Shown here in pieces: positions 56,681 to 64,000 of a stretch of 64,000 nucleotides of DNA. Both the position numbers and the translations under genes were made by a program. The notes under the pieces are model-generated. The model was not told where the DNA came from. It saw only the letters and a program-made list of their open reading frames with translations, and did not search any database. How positions within the stretch are numbered: position 1 is the stretch's first letter; each line of letters starts with the position of its first letter. This stretch comes from SHVO01 sp041905795 (lineage in GTDB: Bacteria; Pseudomonadota; Alphaproteobacteria; Rhodospirillales; Rhodospirillaceae): assembly GCA_041905795.1 (NCBI GenBank), contig JAYRKL010000004.1, forward strand, positions 177,658-241,657, in the 5' to 3' direction.

Positions 56681-57688
56681 ATGACTCTGCCACCGAACAT
56701 GACGTGCATCGAGATCTCCGCGCCCGGCGGGCCCGAGGTGCTGAAACCAACATCACGCCCCCTGCCCGCGCCCAAGCCCGGTGAAGTGCTGATCAAGGTC
56801 GCGGCCGCCGGCGTGAACCGGCCCGATGTGGTGCAGCGTCTGGGGCTCTATCCGCCGCCGCCCGGCGCCTCGGATCTTCCGGGCCTGGAAATCGCGGGCA
56901 CGGTCGTGGCCCACGGCGAAGGCGTTTCATCTCCCGCGCTTGGCGCACAGATTTGCGCCCTGGTCGCGGGTGGTGGCTATGCCGAATACGCCACCGCGCC
57001 CGCCGCCTGTTGCTTGCCCATCCCCGCGCCTCTTTCACTCACCGAAGCGGCGGCGTTGCCGGAGACCTTCTTCACCGTCTGGCACAATGTGTTCGAACGC
57101 GGCGCGCTGCGGGCCGGGGAAACCTTTTTGGTGCACGGCGGAACCAGCGGCATCGGCACCACCGCCATCCAGCTGGCCAAGGCCTTCGGCGCCACGGTCA
57201 TCGCCACGGCCGGAAATCCGGAGAAATGCGAGGCCTGCATCCGTCTCGGCGCCGACATGGCCATCGACTACCGCGCCCATGACTTCGTCGACGTCATCAA
57301 GAACGGCTTTGACAAGAAAGTGGGGGGCGGTGTCGACGTGATCCTCGACATGGTCGGCGGCGACTACACGTTGCGGAATTTAAAATGCTTAAAGCCGGAC
57401 GGGCGCCTGGTGCAGATCGCCTTTCTCAAGGGCGCCAAGATGGAGGTCGACCTGCTGCCGGTCATGGTCAAACGCCTGACCGTCACCGGCTCCACCCTGC
57501 GGCCTCGGGATGTGGCCTTCAAAGGCCGCCTCGCCGCGGCCCTGCGCGACCAGGTCTGGCCGTTGCTCGAGGCAAAGAAGGTTTCGCCTCAAATCGATAA
57601 GGTATTCCCCCTGGAGCGGGCCGCCGACGCCCACCGCCGCCTGGAAAGCGGCGGCCATGTCGGCAAGATCGTGCTTAAAATCGGTTAA
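56681..57688 (+). CDS. NAD(P)H quinone oxidoreductase, PIG3-like
   Basis: 335 residues. A zinc-free medium-chain dehydrogenase/reductase: VLIKVAAAGVNRPDVVQRLG, the Rossmann motif VHGGTSGIGTTAIQLAKAFGA, and DVILDMVGGDYTLRNL. The family reduces quinones with NADPH. Two Met starts (56681 and 56699) are possible. It is divergent from the DUF1192 gene and followed by the TrcR gene. Confidence 0.93.
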   Translation: MTLPPNMTCIEISAPGGPEVLKPTSRPLPAPKPGEVLIKVAAAGVNRPDVVQRLGLYPPPPGASDLPGLEIAGTVVAHGEGVSSPALGAQICALVAGGGYAEYATAPAACCLPIPAPLSLTEAAALPETFFTVWHNVFERGALRAGETFLVHGGTSGIGTTAIQLAKAFGATVIATAGNPEKCEACIRLGADMAIDYRAHDFVDVIKNGFDKKVGGGVDVILDMVGGDYTLRNLKCLKPDGRLVQIAFLKGAKMEVDLLPVMVKRLTVTGSTLRPRDVAFKGRLAAALRDQVWPLLEAKKVSPQIDKVFPLERAADAHRRLESGGHVGKIVLKIG

Positions 57689-57868
57689 ATCCCTGATATT
57701 TCACTGAGATTATCAGAAATGCCCGGGTTAGGGTTTGACCCTCGGCGGCCAAACCCGATATATACGCCGAATCACATTCATCCGGCCCGCAATGCCTCAG
57801 GTATCGCGGCCGGGGTTGCTTTGCCGGATCACCAGCCGGCAGGGCGGTTGTCTCCGAAAGGATAAATC

Positions 57869-58558
57869 ATGGCTCTGCCTCTTATGCCCAAGGCAACGGC
57901 CGTCTGGCTCGTGGAAAACACTTCGCTGTCGTTCGAACAGATCGCCGGTTTCACGGGCATGCACGAACTCGAAGTCCAGGCGATCGCCGACGGCGAAGTT
58001 GCCCAGGGCATCGTCGGCGTGAACCCCATCGCCAACGGCCAGCTGACCCAGGAAGACCTGGACCGGGCCCAGGGCGACCCGCGCGCGCGGCTCAAACTCA
58101 ACAAAACCGATATCCCGCTGCCCAAGGCGCGCTCCAAGGGCGCGCGCTATACGCCGGTGTCCAAGCGCCAGGATCGCCCCGACGCCATCGCCTGGCTGCT
58201 CAAGCATCATCCGGAACTGACGGACGCGCAGATCAGCCGGCTGATCGGCACCACCAAGCCGACCATCCTGTCGGTCCGCGACCGCTCCCATTGGAACGCC
58301 ACCAACATCAAGCCGCAGAACCCGGTGACCCTCGGTCTTTGCACCGAGCCCGAACTGGAGAAGGCGGTGATCATCGCCCAGCGCCGCACCACCAACGCCG
58401 CCAAGGCGGCCGCGCGCGAAGCCAAGCGCCGCGAACGCGAAGCCGCCGCCGCCGCGGCAGCGGCTGCAGCGCCGGCTGAAGCCGCGCCGGAAACCCCGGC
58501 CCCGGAAGCCCCGGCCCAGGAAACACCAGCGGGGACCGACCCCAACGGTCACGTTTAA
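57869..58558 (+). CDS. trcR: TrcR/DUF1013 cell cycle transcriptional regulator
   Basis: 229 residues. The conserved core begins LPLMPKATAVWLVENTSLSF and has LEVQAIADGEVAQGIVGVNP, YTPVSKRQDRPDAIAWLLKH and GTTKPTILSVRDRSHWN; the tail is Ala/Pro rich. Members of this alphaproteobacterial family bind DNA-associated complexes and take part in cell-cycle transcription. The gene is separate from the quinone oxidoreductase gene (180-base gap) and has a terminator after it. Confidence 0.93.
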   Translation: MALPLMPKATAVWLVENTSLSFEQIAGFTGMHELEVQAIADGEVAQGIVGVNPIANGQLTQEDLDRAQGDPRARLKLNKTDIPLPKARSKGARYTPVSKRQDRPDAIAWLLKHHPELTDAQISRLIGTTKPTILSVRDRSHWNATNIKPQNPVTLGLCTEPELEKAVIIAQRRTTNAAKAAAREAKRREREAAAAAAAAAAPAEAAPETPAPEAPAQETPAGTDPNGHV

Positions 58559-58575
58559 GAACGCCGCGCTCCCAC

Positions 58576-58605
58576 AAAAAAAGGCCCATCTTGCGATGGG
58601 CCTTT
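58576..58605 (+). terminator. Intrinsic terminator of trcR
   Basis: A 10-bp stem AAGGCCCATC/GATGGGCCTT (58581-58590 with 58595-58604) with loop TTGC follows the trcR stop by about 20 bases. The stem ends in TT and the following tract is short; on the opposite strand an A7 run gives a better T tract, so it may work in both directions. Confidence 0.85.
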
Positions 58606-58702
58606 AGCTTTTGGGGGATCCTACCTCTGTGCGCGCGCGGGAACGGCGAGTCTCCGTTTTGGCCCCGGCGGCCGATGCTGATTAACTTAGGAACGCGACG
58701 GT

Positions 58703-58870
58703 TTAGCTGAGGCTGATGCGCTCAAGCTCGTCCTTTATTTTCAGCTTTTTTCTTTTGAGTTCGTGAACGAATTGAGTGTCTGGAAGGGGTCTTCGCTCTT
58801 CTTCGAAGAGGATGTTCTCAATCTCGGCGTGTTTGGCCTTGAGTGCGTCAAACCTCACTTCTTGACCCAT
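58703..58870 (-). CDS. YdcH/DUF465 family small coiled-coil protein (first copy)
   Basis: 55 residues, read directly from the sequence: starts MGQEVRFDALKAKHAEIEN, then FEEERRPLPDTQFVHELKRK and ends with LKIKDELERISLS. The pattern of a short helix, a turn with PLPD and a basic KRKKLKIKDEL helix is DUF465. Function unknown; family members are small helical cytoplasmic proteins. It is divergent from a second DUF465 gene at 59141, with 270 bases between that hold no other feature I can name. Confidence 0.85.
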   Translation of the reverse strand: MGQEVRFDALKAKHAEIENILFEEERRPLPDTQFVHELKRKKLKIKDELERISLS

Positions 58871-59140
58871 GGATCGTAACCTCCTTTGGTTCAGGAACCG
58901 GGAAAGTCTAGGCCAGCCTCATCTCAAGTCCAGAGCCGGAACTAAACGCTTGAAGCTCAATGGGATTGCCTGCACGCGATGGTTACAATGGCGCATGCGC
59001 GGCGCCGGCGGCGCCATGGAGTCGCGCGGGACGGCGTTCATTTCACCGCGGGGATGCGCTATAGAACAGGCCTGAGCCGCCGAAAACCCAGATAAAACAG
59101 GCGCTTCCAAAAAAGCGCGCACGGATGAAGACCAGCTTTC

Positions 59141-59344
59141 ATGGAATGGGACCAGGAACAACTCAAAGCCAAGCTTGCCGAGCTGGAGCTGGAGCACCGT
59201 GACCTGGACGATGTGATCAACAACCTGATCCGCCAAACCGACTTCGATCAGATCAAGGTCGGCCGCCTGAAGAAGCGCAAATTGGCGCTCAAGGATCAGA
59301 TCACGTCCCTGCGCGGGCGGTTGATCCCGGATATCATCGCTTGA
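59141..59344 (+). CDS. YdcH/DUF465 family small coiled-coil protein (second copy)
   Basis: 67 residues: ELELEHRDLDDVINNLIRQ followed by KVGRLKKRKLALKDQITSLR. The LKKRKLALKDQI helix is the DUF465 hallmark and matches the first copy's KRKKLKIKDEL. A second DUF465 gene upstream of purE is frequent in alphaproteobacteria. Function unknown. Confidence 0.9.
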   Translation: MEWDQEQLKAKLAELELEHRDLDDVINNLIRQTDFDQIKVGRLKKRKLALKDQITSLRGRLIPDIIA

Positions 59345-59413
59345 GCACCTCATGCGCCGCGCGCACTGTGCCGCCCGCGCATTTTAAGAAAAGAGCGCGC
59401 GTTATAGCCTGAG

Positions 59414-60163
59414 TCAGCGCGCGCGCAGCAAGAGATGGTCAGTGCGTGCCAGCGCCAACAGGCCGCTCTCGCCGGCGCCAACGGCGGCGGCCGCGACGCT
59501 GATCGCCAGCGCCATGTCGATGCCGGCGACGTTGTAGGCGCCGCTCAGCAACTTGCCTTTGACGAAACTCGCGACCGCGTCGGTGTCCAAGTCCTGTTGC
59601 GGCAGCGCCATCACACCGGCGAGGTTCGAGCCGCCGGCGTACCCCATGCAGGCCAGTTTCACGCCGCGTCCCGCATCCACCGGCAATTCGACATCGCGCA
59701 GACGCGCCGCCACATCGGCCAGGGTGGCGTTGGCGGCGAGCACGCCGGACGAGCGGCGGATGTCCTCGTAGGTCGCCACATGCACCATCACGGCGACCCA
59801 GACCTCGCCTTCCGGCGGTTCGGCGGCGAGCTGCGTGTCCAGCGCCCGGCCGAAGGCGGCGGGCTCCAGCACCTGGGCGCCGTCGTCGCCCTTGCGGGGG
59901 CCGCGCTCATAGCGCTTCACCAGGCCGCGCAGGTAATTGATCTCGGCCACCAGCCCGGCGAGGGCGGCCTGGGTGGCCGGCGTGATCTGTTCGAAGGGGA
60001 TGCCGAGGATGGTGATGCGGTCGTCGCGCGGCGTCACGCGCTCGGTCTCGGCGTAGGTCTCCACCTGCTTGCGCGGCGGCGGCCGGCCGTGACCGCCATG
60101 GGGCTGGCCCTCCAGGCGGCGTTCGACGGTCTTGACCGTTTCTGGCTGCGGAATATCCGGCAT
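59414..60163 (-). CDS. Degenerate GGDEF-domain protein (GGSNL)
   Basis: 249 residues from the ATG at 60163, preceded by GAAGGG. The N-terminal 50 residues are polar; a helix follows (ATQAALAGLVAEINYLRGLV), then a domain from about residue 98 with the layout of GGDEF: VLEPAAFGRALDTQLA, VAVMVHVATYEDIRRSSG, and at the active-site hairpin YAGGSNLAGVM (GGSNL at 177-181) where GGDEF should be. Asp and Glu of the motif are lost, so it should not make c-di-GMP. It may bind GTP or c-di-GMP, or act through dimerisation. The fold call rests on pattern reading. It is convergent with the second DUF465 gene and divergent from purE. Confidence 0.72.
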   Translation of the reverse strand: MPDIPQPETVKTVERRLEGQPHGGHGRPPPRKQVETYAETERVTPRDDRITILGIPFEQITPATQAALAGLVAEINYLRGLVKRYERGPRKGDDGAQVLEPAAFGRALDTQLAAEPPEGEVWVAVMVHVATYEDIRRSSGVLAANATLADVAARLRDVELPVDAGRGVKLACMGYAGGSNLAGVMALPQQDLDTDAVASFVKGKLLSGAYNVAGIDMALAISVAAAAVGAGESGLLALARTDHLLLRAR

Positions 60164-60285
60164 CCGGTACCCTTCAGGCTGAGATCGATTATACACCCAG
60201 CCTCGCCGTTTTACCGCCGGAAGCCTTTGCGAATCCTTACCAACGCCGATAAAGTCCCGCCTTTCTCGCGTCAGGGGACCCTAAA

Positions 60286-60830
60286 ATGGCTAAGCCCACC
60301 CGTCCAAAAACCGGGGCCAAAGCCAAGAAAAGCGCGGTTAAACCAACCGTCAAGCCGGTGGTGGGCATCATCATGGGCAGCACGTCCGATTGGGAGTGCA
60401 TGCGCCATGCCGCCGAGGTCCTGGGTGAGCTGGAGATTCCGTTCGAGACCAAGGTGGTCTCCGCCCACCGCACCCCGGCGCGGCTCTACGACTATGCCTC
60501 CACCGCCGATACCCGCGGCCTCAAGGTGATCATCGCCGGCGCCGGCGGCGCCGCGCATCTGCCGGGCATGACCGCCTCCATGACCCACCTGCCCGTCCTC
60601 GGCGTGCCGGTGGAGAGCAAAACCCTCCAGGGACTAGATAGTTTACTATCTATTGCCCAGATGCCGGGCGGCATCCCGGTCGGCACGCTGGCCATCGGCA
60701 AGGCCGGCGCCAAGAACGCCGGCCTTCTGGCGGCGGCCATCCTGGCCATCACCGACCGCAAACTCGCCGCCCTGCTCAAGGCCTGGCGCAAGCATCAGAC
60801 AGCCTCGGTCGGCGTGGATCCAACCGCGTA

Positions 60831-60831
<1 letters not shown>
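60286..60831 (+). CDS. purE: N5-carboxyaminoimidazole ribonucleotide mutase (class I PurE)
   Basis: 181 residues, with about 20 Lys/Pro-rich extra residues before the core. The class I signature is present: VVGIIMGSTSDWECMRHAAE, VVSAHRTPARLYDYA, IIAGAGGAAHLPGMTA and QMPGGIPVGTLAIGKAGAKN. It converts N5-CAIR to CAIR in purine synthesis. It overlaps purK by one base (TAATG), so the two are translationally coupled. Confidence 0.97.
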
Positions 60832-61931
<1,100 letters not shown>

Positions 61932-61943
61932 CTTTAGAAAACA

Positions 61944-61977
61944 GATTCTTCCGAATCGTTCTTGAATCGCCGATTCA
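61944..61977. terminator. Two small hairpins between purK and coq9
   Basis: GATTC/GAATC (61944-61957) and TGAATC-GCC-GATTCA (61963-61977) are two adjacent short hairpins sharing the GAATC stem. They fill the 43-base convergent gap; the second includes the coq9 stop codon. They could slow convergent transcripts, but the stems are short. Confidence 0.4.
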
Positions 61978-62631
61978 GGTTTTGGGTCGCAAGCGGCCGG
62001 CGACCCTGGACAACACGCTGAACGGGTTCGGAAACGCCTTCAGCCCCTCGGCGATCTTGGCTTTGATTTTAGGTACTTGCATGACGTCCTCGATACGGCG
62101 GTCGAGGAATGCCCAGGTGTTGGCGCAGCCGTCGGAGCGGTCGTCGAGCCAGTACAGCACCGTGGCCCCGTAGACCGCCGCGAGCAGGCCGCGCTTGGTG
62201 TAGAAATTGAAGTCCGCCGACCGGTCGCCGGCCGCCCGCCAGATCAGGTCGACCACCCGTCCCCAGTTCCGCAGCACCGGCCCCGCCACGGCCGGGTGCG
62301 GCGAGAGCGCCAGCGCCCGGCGGACAGCTTCCCGGTGCGGCGTCCAGCGTTCCAGCCGCAGGCGCACCCCCAGGGCGACCTTGGCCCGGACCTTCAGGGC
62401 CGAGAGGTCATGGGTTTTCAGGTCTTCGACCATCATGCGGTCGGCCATGTCCATGAAATGGGCCACGCCGTCGGCGGCACCGCCCGGAAACAGGCGCGGC
62501 ACGGCGCCTCGAAGGCCGGCGGCTTCGGCGGCTTCGGCCAGGGTTTTGGCCGTCCAGCCATCGAACGGGACATTGGGCAGCGCGGCCTTGATGACGGCGT
62601 CCCGCTCGGCGGTTTTCTCGGGATAAGTCAT
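61975..62631 (-). CDS. COQ9 family protein
   Basis: 218 residues. Contains VPFDGWTAKTLAEAAEAAGL, LKVRAKVALGVRLRLERWTP and the helical FNFYTKRGLLAAVYGATVLYW, ending with RIEDVMQVPKIKAKI. COQ9 is a lipid-binding TetR-fold protein needed for ubiquinone synthesis in mitochondria; alphaproteobacterial homologues are presumed to act likewise. It follows def by 12 bases. Confidence 0.93.
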   Translation of the reverse strand: MTYPEKTAERDAVIKAALPNVPFDGWTAKTLAEAAEAAGLRGAVPRLFPGGAADGVAHFMDMADRMMVEDLKTHDLSALKVRAKVALGVRLRLERWTPHREAVRRALALSPHPAVAGPVLRNWGRVVDLIWRAAGDRSADFNFYTKRGLLAAVYGATVLYWLDDRSDGCANTWAFLDRRIEDVMQVPKIKAKIAEGLKAFPNPFSVLSRVAGRLRPKT

Positions 62632-62643
62632 TCCCCCACCTTT

Positions 62644-63207
62644 TTATTCAAGAGGCGCCCCCTCCTCGTCCATTTTCACGGCTTTGCCCTTGGCGGCGGC
62701 TTCCGCCTGCAGGACATCCACGAACGCCAGGGTGCGGACGTCCCGCATGCGCTGGGGATAGAGCACGCCGTCCAGGTGGTCGCATTCATGCTGCACCACG
62801 CGGGCGTGGAAATCGTCGGCCTCGCGCACGATCCTCTGGCCGGCCAGGTCGGTGTAGCTGTAACGGATCCTGGTCCAGCGCGGCACTTTCCCGGTCAAGC
62901 CGGGCACCGACAGGCAGGCTTCGTACTGCTCCGCCTGGGCGCCGGTCAGGGGTTCGATCAGCGGATTGATCATGACCGTCAGCGGCACTTCGGCGTTGCC
63001 GTTGCGCTCCGCCGGCACAAAAAATATCACCAGGCGCTTGCTCACCCCCACCTGCGGCGCGGCCAGGCCAACCCCTTTGGCGTCGATCATGGTCTCGATC
63101 ATGTCGTTGACCAGGCTGGCGACGGCCGGGTCCTTGGCGTCGGCCACGTCCTCGGCCTGGCGCTTGAGGACGTCGGCTCCCATGCGGGAAATCGGTAACA
63201 CAGGCAT
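62644..63207 (-). CDS. def: Peptide deformylase
   Basis: 187 residues from the ATG at 63207; the frame stays open upstream but the family N-terminus fits here. Motif 1 GVGLAAPQVG, motif 2 reads EACLS (96-100) where most enzymes have EGCLS, and motif 3 is HECDHLDG with His140, Glu141, His144. The metal ligands Cys98, His140 and His144 are intact, so it is probably active. It removes the formyl group from nascent N-termini. The Gly-to-Ala change is seen in type II-like or alphaproteobacterial paralogues; a second def may exist elsewhere. Confidence 0.92.
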   Translation of the reverse strand: MPVLPISRMGADVLKRQAEDVADAKDPAVASLVNDMIETMIDAKGVGLAAPQVGVSKRLVIFFVPAERNGNAEVPLTVMINPLIEPLTGAQAEQYEACLSVPGLTGKVPRWTRIRYSYTDLAGQRIVREADDFHARVVQHECDHLDGVLYPQRMRDVRTLAFVDVLQAEAAAKGKAVKMDEEGAPLE

Positions 63208-63570
63208 CGGCTGAAGAATCCTTTCGCTCCGCCCATCGGGGCGCCTTGTTTTATAAGCCGCGGGTTGCGGCCGCGCCATAACGCCGGCACCGGCACAGGG
63301 AAGCGGAGCATGGAACGCGGGGCATGGAACGCGGAGCAAGGCGCCATGCCGCTGCTTTCGGCCGACCTTGGGGCCCGGCTTTGGGGGTATAATCCCGGGG
63401 TTCGCCGGGGAGGCCGGCTGTGGCCCACCGGCGACAGCGCCGGCAAAACCCGCAAAACCCCTCGTAAAACCCTCAAAAACCGCCGTTTCCGGGCTTTGCA
63501 GGGGAAAAACCCTGTGATATATCCCGCGCCTCAAATTTCCGAGGGCCGGCTTTTGCGCCGCCCGAACGCA
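63208..63570. other. Intergenic region between def and rpsU
   Basis: 363 bases without a gene I can support. It holds a tandem 13-bp repeat (GCATGGAACGCGG at 63308-63320 and 63322-63334) and a possible promoter for rpsU. The stretch 63430-63510 is rich in AAAACCC-like runs. Confidence 0.6.
63496..63523 (+). promoter_or_regulatory. Possible sigma-70 promoter of rpsU
   Basis: TTGCAG (63496-63501) and TATATC (63518-63523) are separated by 16 bases, each matching the consensus at four of six positions. A GGGAAAAACCC dyad lies in the spacer. The rpsU ATG is about 48 bases further on. Confidence 0.45.
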
Positions 63571-63789
63571 ATGGAGACGACCCTGGTTCAAGTCATCGTT
63601 CGCGACAATAACGTCGATCAGGCGCTCAAGGCCCTGAAGAAGAAGATGCAGCGCGAAGGCATCTTCCGTGAAATGAAGCTCCGCAAGTCCTACGAAAAGC
63701 CCTCCGAGCGCAAGGCGCGCGAGAAGGCCGAAGCCGTGCGCCGCGCCCGCAAGATGGAGCGCAAGCGCATCGAGCGCGAAGGCTTCTAG
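63571..63789 (+). CDS. rpsU: 30S ribosomal protein bS21
   Basis: 72 residues: VQVIVRDNNVDQALKALKKK, then MQREGIFREMKLRKSYEKPS and a basic tail of Arg/Lys repeats. Slightly longer at the N-terminus (METTL) than many homologues. bS21 sits at the 3' end of 16S rRNA and affects initiation. A terminator follows. Confidence 0.96.
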   Translation: METTLVQVIVRDNNVDQALKALKKKMQREGIFREMKLRKSYEKPSERKAREKAEAVRRARKMERKRIEREGF

Positions 63790-63843
63790 AAGCTTCTGCT
63801 CATATCGAAAGACCCCCGCGCGCGAAGGCGCGCGAAAGAAAAC

Positions 63844-63869
63844 GGCCGCTGCTCCGCAGCGGCCTTTTT
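63844..63869 (+). terminator. Intrinsic terminator of rpsU
   Basis: A 9-bp stem (63844-63852 with 63856-63864), loop TCC, followed by TTTTT. A second GCGCGC-rich hairpin lies 20 bases before it. The remaining bases to the window end carry no gene I can support. Confidence 0.92.
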
Positions 63870-64000
63870 CATTTCCGCTATCCGGTGCGTCCGCTTATTG
63901 GTCCCCGGGGCTTTAACCGCGCGGAAACCGCTGCTCCCTATCCTGTGCAGAGTCTGACTCCGGCGAGAGCGCGCGAAGGCGCCCCGGAATATGGGGGGGG

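Overview
The window is a GC-rich, gene-dense stretch of chromosome from an alphaproteobacterium. The support is gene order and lineage-typical families: trigger factor-clpP-clpX-lon-HU; yebC-ruvCAB-ybgC-tolQRAB-pal-cpoB-tilS-ftsH; a DUF1192 gene divergent from a quinone oxidoreductase and followed by a DUF1013/TrcR gene; a COQ9 gene; and a bL31 without zinc cysteines. I cannot fix the order or genus. I see no prophage, transposase, CRISPR array or rRNA. The only tRNA is tRNA-Leu(UAG).

Layout. 0-7.3 kb: proteostasis block on the minus strand (tig, clpP, clpX, lon, hupB) with tRNA-Leu upstream. 7.5-14 kb: NAD(P)H-hydrate repair enzyme and dadA, then an island of small, strand-alternating, mostly unknown genes with exact 4-nt convergent overlaps and a striking double palindrome, ending in a JAMM peptidase and an RluD-type pseudouridine synthase. 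14-16.7 kb: a large membrane-anchored pseudokinase with a small membrane protein. 16.9-24.5 kb: purA, rarD, serC, thiD, glmM, folP and a GNAT gene. 24.5-38 kb: ftsH, tilS, the whole Tol-Pal system, ruvABC, yebC and a YmdB-like phosphodiesterase. 38-39.7 kb: 5-formyl-THF cyclo-ligase, a candidate 6S RNA, zapA and a coiled-coil gene. 39.8-44 kb: class I aldolase, thiE, the EF-P/EpmA pair and an inositol monophosphatase family gene. 44-48.3 kb: an OmpA-like protein, a second MotA/TolQ-type proton channel with a MotB/OmpA-like partner, and rpmE. 48.4-52.6 kb: two tandem paralogous membrane proteins, one an apparently intact class III nucleotide cyclase and the other the same architecture with its metal-binding positions lost. 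52.6-56.5 kb: a copper-handling cluster (His/Cys-rich small protein, TonB receptor, SCO, PCu(A)C). 56.5-64 kb: DUF1192, quinone oxidoreductase, TrcR, two DUF465 genes, a degenerate GGDEF protein, purEK, coq9, def and rpsU.

Most of the window is housekeeping: envelope energisation and division (Tol-Pal, second proton channel, ZapA), protein quality control, recombination, purine, folate and thiamine metabolism. The unusual theme is signalling proteins whose catalytic residues are missing: a pseudokinase (14438-16669), a pseudo-cyclase next to its apparently active paralogue (48450-52583), and a GGSNL variant of a GGDEF domain (59414-60163). The cyclase/pseudo-cyclase pair, with its shared N-terminal domain of about 60 residues that I do not recognise, is the best candidate for an undescribed system. 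All calls are from reading the sequence by eye; no database search was run.
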